The translations under genes and the position numbers were made by a program. A stretch of 64,000 nt of DNA from the NCBI GenBank assembly GCA_964515555.1, contig CAZEVY010000019.1, forward strand, positions 1 through 64,000, read 5' to 3'. Positions 55,378-63,050 of this stretch are shown piece by piece (position 1 is the stretch's first letter; each line of letters opens with the position of its first letter). Source of the DNA: CAZEVY01 sp964515555 (GTDB lineage Bacteria; Acidobacteriota; Terriglobia; Bryobacterales; Bryobacteraceae). Below the pieces are notes generated by a model. That model saw only the letters and a program-made list of their open reading frames with translations, was not told the origin of the DNA and searched no databases.

Positions 55378-55850
55378 GACTTCGACCTTCCTTTCGCCAC
55401 TCTGCTTCGCGCCTCAATCTCGCGATTCGCCGCTCCCGCCAGCAGCTCCAGCCCTCGCAGTCCCGCCTCGAGCTCGGAGCGCGACAGCCGAGCCAGCATC
55501 GAGCGCACGCGCGCGGTATCGAGGACCTTATCGGTGCGCTTGATGCGCAGTCCCGCGGCCGTCAGCAGCAGTCCCACGCGCCGGCCGTCGCCGGAATCGC
55601 GCCGCCGCACGACATACCCGCCGCGAACCAGCCGGTCGACGGTCAACGACATCGTGGACGCCGTGACTCCCATGTGCGCCGCCAGGTCCATCACGCCGGT
55701 CGGCTCCCGGTCGTCGAGATGGTCGAGGATGCTGGCCTGGTGAGCGCTGATCTCACGGCGGGTGGCGGGGTCGCGGACGTGCCGCAGGTGGCAGGCAAGG
55801 AAGATGCGCGGATACAGGTCGAGCAGGCGGCGGATCGCATGGCGCTGCAC
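55374..55850 (-). CDS. MarR-family transcriptional regulator
   Basis: 158 residues with a winged-helix domain: SILDHLDDREPTGVMDLAAHMG, TASTMSLTVDRLVRGGYVVRRRDSGDGRRVGLLLTAAG, the last part being the wing. Usual MarR length with flanking dimer helices. GTG start at 55850 lies only 5 bases from the -10-like TAGCAT, suggesting a leaderless mRNA. It probably controls itself and the START-like gene; ligand unknown. Confidence 0.9.
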   Translation of the reverse strand: MQRHAIRRLLDLYPRIFLACHLRHVRDPATRREISAHQASILDHLDDREPTGVMDLAAHMGVTASTMSLTVDRLVRGGYVVRRRDSGDGRRVGLLLTAAGLRIKRTDKVLDTARVRSMLARLSRSELEAGLRGLELLAGAANREIEARSRVAKGRSKS

Positions 55851-55855
55851 CTTTC

Positions 55856-55884
55856 ATGCTATCCCAGGTATATTGTTTTGTCAA
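55856..55884 (-). promoter_or_regulatory. Promoter of the MarR gene
   Basis: On the minus strand TTGACA (55884 to 55879), 17 bases, TAGCAT (55861 to 55856). The best -35 box in the window. TTTG-N6-CAAA around it (TTTGTCAAATCAAA, 55877-55890) forms an imperfect dyad that could be the MarR operator. Confidence 0.6.
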
Positions 55885-55943
55885 ATCAAAGTATGTTCCG
55901 GCGGATGCGATCCCAGGGCGAAGTCGGAGGCGAATTGACCCGG

Positions 55944-56585
55944 CTATTCGAACTGGCGGCGGAAGTCCTTCATCTCCGCCCGGAGCCCGGCGATCTCGCC
56001 TTCGAGCGCTGCCACACGCGACTCCAGTTCCGCCACCCGGTCGGGCCTGTGGCCGGACGTGGCGGGCGCCGGCTCGACGATCGCGGGAGCGCCGCACAAC
56101 AGGTGCGTCCAACGCACCTCGCGCATTCCCGGCTGCCGCGGAAGCAGGACGGCGAGCGGCTCGGGCTCCCGCTCGGCCAGCTTTCGCAAAGTGTTCTCCA
56201 GGGCGTCCAGATCGTCGAAGGCGTGCAGCCGCTCGGTGCGAGTCTTCAGCTCATTGACGGTCTGCGCGCCGCGCAGCAGGAGCACGGCCACGATCGCCAG
56301 CTCCCGGTTGCCGAGATTCAGCGTCTCGGAGGCGCGGTGTGCGTGCTTGGGGACGCGATTGTCGCCGCCGGTAATGAGCGTCGCGAGCTTCTTGCCGCGA
56401 AGGCTGTCGAAGGCCGCGTTCACCGTCTCCTCGCCGTAGTTCACGAGGGGTTCGCGGTTCGACTTCTGGTTACAGGCGTTGACGAGCGCGTTGAGCGACA
56501 TCGGGTAATACTCCGGCGTCGCCATATCTTTTTCGATGAGCGCGCCGAGGACGCGCGCCTCGACATCGGACAGGACGATACTCAC
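55944..56585 (-). CDS. YceH/DUF480-family protein
   Basis: 213 residues. VEARVLGALIEKDMATPEYYPMSLNALVNACNQKSNREP is the DUF480 signature, followed by a second winged-helix-like half (GAQTVNELKTRTERLH) and a C-terminal coiled coil (RVAELESRVAALEGEIAGLRAE). Family of unknown function with a duplicated winged-helix fold. Overlaps the nitrilase stop by 4 bases. Confidence 0.88.
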   Translation of the reverse strand: MSIVLSDVEARVLGALIEKDMATPEYYPMSLNALVNACNQKSNREPLVNYGEETVNAAFDSLRGKKLATLITGGDNRVPKHAHRASETLNLGNRELAIVAVLLLRGAQTVNELKTRTERLHAFDDLDALENTLRKLAEREPEPLAVLLPRQPGMREVRWTHLLCGAPAIVEPAPATSGHRPDRVAELESRVAALEGEIAGLRAEMKDFRRQFE

Positions 56586-57523
56586 GACAGGTCCTCCCCG
56601 CCCTCGAACGACGCAGGCGGCGCGGGCCGTTCGTTGACGATCAGGCGGAACACGTCGGGCCGCGCGTAGTGGCCGGCGACGTCAAGGTCGTACTTGCCTT
56701 CGGTGATCTCGTCCAAATCGATTTCGGCCGAGAGCACGCACTCGCCGTCGTAACAGGGACCGGCGAGCAGCTTGCCGAGCGGACTCACGATGAGGCTGCC
56801 GCCGCGCATGAGCACCGTCTCGGGGTTGTCGCCCTGCACGGGAGCGTAGTCGGCGGAAAAGGCCGCCCGGCGGATGAACTGACAGGCCGAGAGGACGAAG
56901 CAGCGTCCTTCGAGGGCGACATGTTGCATGGTGGCGACCCAGGTGTCGCGGTCGTCGGCGGTGGGCGCGCAGTAGATCTGGACGCCCTTGGCGTACATGC
57001 TCATGCGGAGCAGGGGCATGTAGTTCTCCCAGCAGATGACGGCGCCGACGCGGCCGATCGGCGTGGCGATGACGGGCATTGTCGAGCCGTCGCCGAATCC
57101 CCATATGAGGCGCTCCATGGCGGTCGGCATGAGCTTGCGGTGCTTGCCGAGGAATGCGCCGTCGGGCGCGAAGAACAGCACCGTGCAATAGAGCGTGCCG
57201 CCGTCGCGCTCGATGACGCCGACGACGAGGTGGATCGCGTTCTCGCGCGCGATCGAGGACAGGCGGTCGACGGCGGGGCCGGGAACGTCGACGGCGCTCT
57301 CGAAGTATCGGCGGAACCATCGGCGGCCCTCGGGGGTCCGCCCGCCGATGCGGGCGCCGAAATCGACACCCTTCGGGTATCCGCTGACGAACGCCTCGGG
57401 AAAAAGAACAAGTTTCGCGCCATCGGCGGCGGCTTTTGCGGAGAAGTCGGCGACTTTATCGAGGGAGCGGTCGCGGTCGAAGGGCGCCGACGCGGCCTGC
57501 ACGACGGCGACCCGGACCGTCAT
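56582..57523 (-). CDS. Nitrilase (carbon-nitrogen hydrolase)
   Basis: 313 residues. The catalytic triad is Glu in LFPEAFVSGYPKG (near residue 43), Lys in GKHRKLMPT (near 129) and Cys in GAVICWENYMPLLRM (near 163). These motifs match true nitrilases (EC 3.5.5.1) or cyanide-degrading relatives rather than ureidopropionase. It would convert nitriles to acids and ammonia. Co-located with yceH and a coiled-coil protein with overlaps or 1-base gaps; substrate unknown. Confidence 0.9.
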   Translation of the reverse strand: MTVRVAVVQAASAPFDRDRSLDKVADFSAKAAADGAKLVLFPEAFVSGYPKGVDFGARIGGRTPEGRRWFRRYFESAVDVPGPAVDRLSSIARENAIHLVVGVIERDGGTLYCTVLFFAPDGAFLGKHRKLMPTAMERLIWGFGDGSTMPVIATPIGRVGAVICWENYMPLLRMSMYAKGVQIYCAPTADDRDTWVATMQHVALEGRCFVLSACQFIRRAAFSADYAPVQGDNPETVLMRGGSLIVSPLGKLLAGPCYDGECVLSAEIDLDEITEGKYDLDVAGHYARPDVFRLIVNERPAPPASFEGGEDLS

Positions 57524-57524
57524 C

Positions 57525-57863
57525 TCAGTTGGGCTGGCTGCCGTTGCCGCGGGAGCGGATGTCTTGCTCGAGGAGCTTCGCGAGGTGCCGGATCTGCTCG
57601 GTGTTCTGGCGAGTCACGTCCGAAAGCTCTCTAACCGAAGCAGTGAGGCTGCCGACGACGGAGACGAGCCCGAGGAAGGCGTCGTTAAGCTTCCGCTGAT
57701 TGTCGGCCAGAACCTGAACGTCTTGCGAGAGCCTTTGCAGATCGTCTGTCAGTTTCTGCTGGCCCTCGGTTAGACGCTGGACGTCTTCCGCCAGCTTCTG
57801 GAGGTTGCTCTCCATCGAGTGCAACCACTGTTCGTGGTATTCGAAACGCTCTTCCGGCGTCAT
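57525..57863 (-). CDS. Coiled-coil hypothetical protein
   Basis: 112 residues, nearly all heptad-like: LQKLAEDVQRLTEGQQKLTDDLQRLSQDVQVLADNQRKL and SVRELSDVTRQNTEQIRHLAKLLEQ. A common acidobacterial type of small coiled-coil protein. Starts the minus-strand run to nitrilase and yceH. Function unknown. Confidence 0.65.
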   Translation of the reverse strand: MTPEERFEYHEQWLHSMESNLQKLAEDVQRLTEGQQKLTDDLQRLSQDVQVLADNQRKLNDAFLGLVSVVGSLTASVRELSDVTRQNTEQIRHLAKLLEQDIRSRGNGSQPN

Positions 57864-57878
57864 GATGCATTCATTCTA

Positions 57879-58736
57879 TCACTGCTTCCCGGCGGCCCGA
57901 TCGCGCTCCAGGGCGCGCTCGAAGCGCTGTCCGGCTGCGGCGACCGCGGCGCGATAACCCTCCGGGTCGATGAACGGATTCGGCCGCGCGCCCTCGCGCA
58001 CACGCCGGGCTTTTTCGTCGAATCCGAACTGGAAGGGGTGCTGCGCCAGGTAAATATCGGGGGCGAGCGATTCGAGCACCCGAAATGTTCGCCGATATGC
58101 ATCGCCGATATCCGGGAATTTCGGCATTCCCGTCACGCGCACGCCGGCATTGATCGAGGTTCCGCCGATAAATACCACGTTCAGCGTCCGGCCGTCCTCG
58201 CGGGTCTGCATCGTCCAGGTCGTGCATCCCTTGGTGTGGCCGGGAGTCAGGTGCGCCTTCATCGTGACGCCGCCGAGCGTGACGGCGTCGCCGTCGTACA
58301 GCACGCGGTCGACTTTGATGGGCTTCCAGGAATACTCGCCCTCGTAACGGAAGTCGCCCTTGCCGCCGCCTTCGATGACCGCGGCGTCGCCCGACATCGC
58401 CATGATGCGCGCGGCAGTGAGTTCTTTCACCAGCGCGTGCCCGCCCACGTGATCGATGTGCGCGTGGCTCGCGAGGAGAACCTTAACGTCCCGGAATCGG
58501 AACCCGAGCTTCTCGACACCGGCGCGGATGACGGCGACCGTTTCTTCGGTGCCGCTGTCGAGCAGAATGTGGCCCTCCGAAGTCGTAATCAGGAAGCTCG
58601 AGATGCCGGCCGCGCCGACGTAGTAGATATTGCCGGCGATCTTCACGGGATCGACCGGCTTGTTCCAGGCCGCGAAGTCTACAGTCTGCGCCGGGAGCGC
58701 GAGCGCGACCAACAGGAGCGGCGTGCGGGACATCAT
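57879..58736 (-). CDS. Subclass B3-like metallo-beta-lactamase
   Basis: 285 residues with a Sec signal (MMSRTPLLLVALALPAQT). Zinc ligands HAHIDH (near residue 93), the later His in TPGHTKGCTTWTM and the His of AQHPFQFGF agree with class B3 spacing, as do WNKPVDP, GHILLDSGTEE and the GGKGDF stretch after it. B3 enzymes hydrolyse carbapenems and other beta-lactams, but environmental relatives can have other roles; activity cannot be read from sequence. TATAAT (58748 to 58743) ends 6 bases before ATG 58736, fitting a leaderless mRNA. Divergent from the esterase at 58762. Confidence 0.85.
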   Translation of the reverse strand: MMSRTPLLLVALALPAQTVDFAAWNKPVDPVKIAGNIYYVGAAGISSFLITTSEGHILLDSGTEETVAVIRAGVEKLGFRFRDVKVLLASHAHIDHVGGHALVKELTAARIMAMSGDAAVIEGGGKGDFRYEGEYSWKPIKVDRVLYDGDAVTLGGVTMKAHLTPGHTKGCTTWTMQTREDGRTLNVVFIGGTSINAGVRVTGMPKFPDIGDAYRRTFRVLESLAPDIYLAQHPFQFGFDEKARRVREGARPNPFIDPEGYRAAVAAAGQRFERALERDRAAGKQ

Positions 58737-58742
58737 GCGGCG

Positions 58743-58750
58743 ATTATACA
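58743..58750. promoter_or_regulatory. Overlapping divergent -10 boxes for lactamase and esterase
   Basis: Minus-strand TATAAT (58748 to 58743) and plus-strand TATACA (58745-58750) in a 25-base gap. No Shine-Dalgarno is visible for either gene, consistent with very short leaders. Confidence 0.5.
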
Positions 58751-58761
58751 GTGGAAGGCAA

Positions 58762-60612
58762 ATGCGACGACGAACTCTGCTGTGGTCCGTCTGCGCCGCA
58801 CTCACCGCGCAGACAAACCCACCCTATCGGGCGACTCAGGAGGAACTGGCCCGAATCGACGCGGGCGTCGCACACCTCGACCGCCGCATCGCGTCGCTGC
58901 GGGGGGACGCGGCCCTCATCGCCGACGCCGAAGTCTTCCTCAAGGCCGCGCGCTGGATCGTGCGCTTCCCCGAGGAGTTCTACACGAAGGAGTACGTCGC
59001 CCACACGCTGGCGGCGATCGAGAAAGGCATGCAACGCGCCGCGGCGATCGAGGCCGGCAAGCCCGCGTGGCCGTCGCGCCGCGGGCGCGTGATCCGGGCC
59101 TATCGTTCGCGGGTCGATGGAAGCGTGCAGCCCTATGCCGTCTTCGTGCCGGAATCGTACGACCCGGCGCGGCCGATCCGGCTCGACGTGGTGCTCCACG
59201 GGCGCGGCGCGACGCTCAACGAAGTCAGCTTCATCGCGCAGCACGAAGGGCCGCGGCCGCCATCGCCCGATACGCCGCACATGCAGCTCCACGTGTTCGG
59301 GCGCACCAACAACGCCTATCGATGGGCCGGCGAGACCGACGTGTTCGAGGCGCTCGCGAGCGTGCGCGCGCGCTACAACATCGACGCCGACCGCATCGTG
59401 CTGCGCGGTTTCTCGATGGGTGGCGCCGGAGCGTGGCACATCGGGCTGCATTATCCCGACATGTGGGCCGCGGTCGAGGCCGGAGCGGGTTTCACCGAGA
59501 CGCGGCGCTACGCGCGGCTCCCCGAGGTCCCGCCGCACGTGGAGAAAACGCTGCGCATCTACGACGCCGCCGATTACTCGCTGAACGCGTGGAACGTTCC
59601 GATGGTCGGCTACGGCGGCGAGGACGACCCGCAGCTTCAGGCATCGGTGAACATCCGCGATCGCCTTGCGACGGAGGGACTGAAGCTGGCCGACATGCGG
59701 ATGCTGTTCCTGGTCGGGCCGAAGACGGGTCACCGTTGGCATCCGGAGAGCCTGGCCGAGTCGAATAAGTTCCTTGATGAGGCCGCGGCGCGCGGGCGTC
59801 GCGTGCCGGATCACATCCGGTTCGTCACCTACACGACGGGCTACAACAAGTGCCACTGGATCACCGTGGAGAAACTCGTGCGGCAGTTCGAGCGCGCCGA
59901 GGTCGACGCGCGGCGCGAGGGCGCGCGCGTGGTTGTTACGACGAAGAACGTCGCGCGAGTGAAGGTGGACTTCGACGGCGAGGTGGTGGTCGACGGAATC
60001 GACGCGAGGGGACCGGCGAAATCGCCGAGCGGCCTCGAGGGGAAACGTCACGCTCTACAAGGGCCGATCGACGACGCCTTTCTGGATAGCTTCCTTTGTG
60101 TTCGCCCGAGCGGCCCGCCCGATCCGGAACTGGAGAAGTTCTCGCGCAACTGGGCGAAGTTCATGCGCGCCGATCTCCCGGTGAAGGACGACGTGCTCGT
60201 CACCGAGGCCGATATGCGGCGAACGCTGGTGCTGTTCGGCGAGCCGACGAACAATCGGGCGATGGCGCGCGTCGCGCCGCACTTGCGGATCGTGTGGGGG
60301 AAGAACGTCATCCAGATGGGTCCGCGGTCGACAGCCAAACAGTATCCAACGGCGTACTACCGGTTGGCGATGATCTCTCCGAATCCAAGAAACCTGCGCA
60401 ACTACGTCGTGTTGGGATCGGGGCACACTTTCGGCGAAGCCGACTTCCGCGGCACCAACGCGCTGCTCTATCCGCGGCTTGGAGACTGGGCGATCATCGA
60501 CAAGGCTGACGGCAAGGTGGTGAACACAGGATTCTTCACGGAAGGCTGGGACCTCCCCAGGTCACCGGACCCTAGCCGGCCGCAAGGCCGCGCAGGTTCC
60601 ATCCGCAGATAG
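58762..60612 (+). CDS. Secreted alpha/beta hydrolase (prolyl-oligopeptidase/esterase type)
   Basis: 616 residues with a Sec-type start (MRRRTLLWSVCAALTAQT). A helical N-terminal region precedes the hydrolase fold: YAVFVPESYDPARPIRLDVVLHGRG near residue 125, nucleophile GFSMGGAGAWH (Ser near residue 217), and GPKTGHRW (catalytic His). A C-terminal beta region follows. The end overlaps the convergent sugar-isomerase-like gene by 41 bases. An in-frame upstream start at 58630 lies over the lactamase and is rejected. Possibly acts on polysaccharide esters or peptides; substrate unknown. Confidence 0.85.
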   Translation: MRRRTLLWSVCAALTAQTNPPYRATQEELARIDAGVAHLDRRIASLRGDAALIADAEVFLKAARWIVRFPEEFYTKEYVAHTLAAIEKGMQRAAAIEAGKPAWPSRRGRVIRAYRSRVDGSVQPYAVFVPESYDPARPIRLDVVLHGRGATLNEVSFIAQHEGPRPPSPDTPHMQLHVFGRTNNAYRWAGETDVFEALASVRARYNIDADRIVLRGFSMGGAGAWHIGLHYPDMWAAVEAGAGFTETRRYARLPEVPPHVEKTLRIYDAADYSLNAWNVPMVGYGGEDDPQLQASVNIRDRLATEGLKLADMRMLFLVGPKTGHRWHPESLAESNKFLDEAAARGRRVPDHIRFVTYTTGYNKCHWITVEKLVRQFERAEVDARREGARVVVTTKNVARVKVDFDGEVVVDGIDARGPAKSPSGLEGKRHALQGPIDDAFLDSFLCVRPSGPPDPELEKFSRNWAKFMRADLPVKDDVLVTEADMRRTLVLFGEPTNNRAMARVAPHLRIVWGKNVIQMGPRSTAKQYPTAYYRLAMISPNPRNLRNYVVLGSGHTFGEADFRGTNALLYPRLGDWAIIDKADGKVVNTGFFTEGWDLPRSPDPSRPQGRAGSIRR

Positions 60613-61432
60613 TGCTCGCGCGCAGCTTGTCGCCGCCGGGGCCGGTCCAGTGTGTCTCGAGACTCAAGTACCCGCGATAGCCGTCAGCGAGCAGCGCGGC
60701 GATCTGCCCCTTCCAGTCGATCGCGCGCGTGCCGAGCGGTCCCCAGACGGGCTTGTGGTTCTCGATGTGGCAGTCCTTGACGTGCACGTGGACGATGCGG
60801 CCTCTCGGCAGCAGCGAGTAGCCGTGCGGGAACGGGTTCTCGCCGGCGCACAGGGCGTTGGCCGGGTCCCAAACCATTTTCAGGTTGGGATGTTTTACCG
60901 CGTCAAGCGCGCGCGCGGTCTCGGCGGCGGTGGCGAAGTTGCAGGCGTGCTCGTTCTCCAGGCCGATGATGAGGTCCTCGCGCGCGGCCTTCGCGGCGAG
61001 ATCGCCCAGCGCGTCGACGGCAGGCTGGAAGCACTTCGACGGGTCGACCGTGCGCCAGTAGGAGAACACACGGACGATCTGCGCCCCCATCTTGTGCGCG
61101 ATCTCGAAGGCGCGCGCGGCCAGGCGCGGCTGGTCGTCGAAGGTGTGCGTCGAGGCGAAGATGTCGTGCTGGAAGCGCTCGTCGGTCGGCGGGCCGCCGG
61201 GGAGGACGCATTTCAACACCGGCGACGCGATCGACATCACCTTGAGTCCGCGCGCGTCGAGCAGCTTCCGGGCGCGGTCGAGTTCCTCGTCGGAGAGATT
61301 CAGGATGTTCTTGCCCCACAGCACGCGCAGCTCGGCGCCCGTCATGCCGATCTCGACCATCGGGTCGAGCGCCAGCTCCAGTTGCGGCGAGAACTCGTCG
61401 GTGATGGCGGCGATGGGAAACTTCGGGGTCAT
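60572..61432 (-). CDS. Sugar phosphate isomerase/epimerase-like TIM barrel protein
   Basis: 286 residues, no signal peptide, so cytoplasmic. KFPIAAITDEFSPQLELALDPM, GAELRVLWGKNILNL, LIIGLENEHACNFAT (metal-ligand Glu), LKMVWDPANALCAGE, HVHVKDCH, YLSLETHW. Third of its family in the window. Transcribed after the ASPIC/UnbV gene with a 4-base gap. Could act in inositol or 3-keto-sugar metabolism; not specific. Confidence 0.85.
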   Translation of the reverse strand: MTPKFPIAAITDEFSPQLELALDPMVEIGMTGAELRVLWGKNILNLSDEELDRARKLLDARGLKVMSIASPVLKCVLPGGPPTDERFQHDIFASTHTFDDQPRLAARAFEIAHKMGAQIVRVFSYWRTVDPSKCFQPAVDALGDLAAKAAREDLIIGLENEHACNFATAAETARALDAVKHPNLKMVWDPANALCAGENPFPHGYSLLPRGRIVHVHVKDCHIENHKPVWGPLGTRAIDWKGQIAALLADGYRGYLSLETHWTGPGGDKLRASTICGWNLRGLAAG

Positions 61433-61436
61433 CGAA

Positions 61437-63050
61437 TCATTTCTCCTCGATGCGCAGGTGTCGATTCACGGCGACCTTTTCCAGGCGCTGCTTCGCGCCG
61501 CTCGGCCACTCGATTTCCAGCGCATTGACCAGGGTATCCTTTCCGAGGCCGAACGTCAGCGCCAGGTCGCTTTGCGAGCAGTAGCTCGACCCACTGCGCA
61601 CCATCTGCCATTGCCTCCCGGACGCGCTCTCGACGCGCACCACGGCGCCCAGCGCGCTGCGGTTCGACCTGGCGCCCACCAGCTCGACGCGCAGCCAGGT
61701 CGACTTGTTGCCGCCGTCGTTGCGATAGAGATACGCCGGTCCGTGATTCGTAGTCACCAGCACGTCGAGGTCGCCGTCGCGATCGTAGTCGCCGTAGGCG
61801 GCGCCGCGCGCGACAATCGCACGCTGGATGTCGCCGAGCGACTTCGCCGATTCCTCGAATCGCCCCTTGCCGAGATTCCGGAACACCAGCGGCGACTGCG
61901 CGAAGGTCACCTTGGGCTGCACGCGCGAGATTTCCTCCTCGATGTGGCCGTTGGCGGAGAAGAGATCGAGATTCCCGTCGAGGTCGTAGTCGAAGAAGAA
62001 CGCGCCGAAGGTGAGGCTCAGCAGGCTCGCGCGTCCCACCGACGACCGCGGCGCCTCGTCGACGAACAGGCCGTTGCCTTCATTGCGATAGAGCGCCAGC
62101 ATCTGGTTGCTGAAGTTGCCGACGAGGAGATGCGGGCGGCCCGAGCGGTCGTAATCCGCCGCGTCGACTCCCATGGCGCCGCGCGCCACGCCGTCCTCGC
62201 CGAACGCCACCCCGGCGGCAAGGCCGCGCTCCGTGAAGGTGCCGTTGCGGTTGTTGCGGTAGAGCTTGTTCGGCTGCGTGTCGTTGGCGACGAACAGGTC
62301 GGGCCAGCCGTCGCCGTCGTAGTCGAGTACGGCGACGCCGAGCGACTTGCTGGTGGGGTCGGCGACGCCGGCGCGGACGCTGGCGTCCTCGAACTTGCCG
62401 CCGCCGAGATTGCGGTAGAGCTTCGACGCGGTTCCTTTGTACGACTCGGGCGTGCAGTACGACTTGGTCGCGCCGTCGAGCGAGCACCACAGGTCGTTCT
62501 TGGCGGACCACTGGACGTAGTTCGCCACGAACAGATCGGCGCGGCCGTCGCGATCGTAGTCGACCCAGGCGGCGCTGGTCCCGAAATTCGCGTTGCGGAT
62601 GCCGGCGGCTGCGGTCGCGTCGCGGAACTGGAAGCCGCCCTCGTTGTGGAACAGGCGGTCGCCTTCGAGGAAGGTGATGTAGATGTCGGCGCGTCCGTCG
62701 TTGTCGTAGTCGGCGATGGCGACGCCCATGCCGTAGCCCTCGACGTCGAGGCCGCTCGCGGCGGTGACGTTGGTAAATGTACCGTTTCTGTTATTGCGGA
62801 AGAGGCCTGGAAAGGCCCGGCTGCGCGGTGTCCAGTCCTTCCCGTTGATGAGCAGGATGTCGAGCCAGCCGTCGCCGTCGGCGTCGAAGTAGGCGCAGCC
62901 GGCGCCCATGGTCTCGGGGAGCCACTTCTTGCCGGACTTGCCCGCGTTGTGGGTGAATCGCACACCCGCCTGCGCGGTGACGTCGGTGAACCGGATCTGC
63001 GCGGACGCGATCGACGCGAACAGAAGCGCGGGGAGCGCGCGGGCGATCAC
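61437..63050 (-). CDS. Secreted FG-GAP repeat protein with ASPIC/UnbV domain (CRTAC1-like)
   Basis: 537 residues. Sec signal (MIARALPALLFASIASAQ), then repeated calcium-binding FG-GAP/VCBS motifs (FDADGDGWLDILL, YDNDGRADIYI, YDRDGRADLFVA, DYDGDGWPDLFVAND), and a C-terminal ASPIC/UnbV region (NKSTWLRVELVGARSNRSALGAVVRVES and GSSYCSQSDLALTFGLGKD). Family common in Acidobacteria and Planctomycetes; role not established. It overlaps the TPR gene stop by 4 bases, suggesting they act together. Confidence 0.92.
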   Translation of the reverse strand: MIARALPALLFASIASAQIRFTDVTAQAGVRFTHNAGKSGKKWLPETMGAGCAYFDADGDGWLDILLINGKDWTPRSRAFPGLFRNNRNGTFTNVTAASGLDVEGYGMGVAIADYDNDGRADIYITFLEGDRLFHNEGGFQFRDATAAAGIRNANFGTSAAWVDYDRDGRADLFVANYVQWSAKNDLWCSLDGATKSYCTPESYKGTASKLYRNLGGGKFEDASVRAGVADPTSKSLGVAVLDYDGDGWPDLFVANDTQPNKLYRNNRNGTFTERGLAAGVAFGEDGVARGAMGVDAADYDRSGRPHLLVGNFSNQMLALYRNEGNGLFVDEAPRSSVGRASLLSLTFGAFFFDYDLDGNLDLFSANGHIEEEISRVQPKVTFAQSPLVFRNLGKGRFEESAKSLGDIQRAIVARGAAYGDYDRDGDLDVLVTTNHGPAYLYRNDGGNKSTWLRVELVGARSNRSALGAVVRVESASGRQWQMVRSGSSYCSQSDLALTFGLGKDTLVNALEIEWPSGAKQRLEKVAVNRHLRIEEK

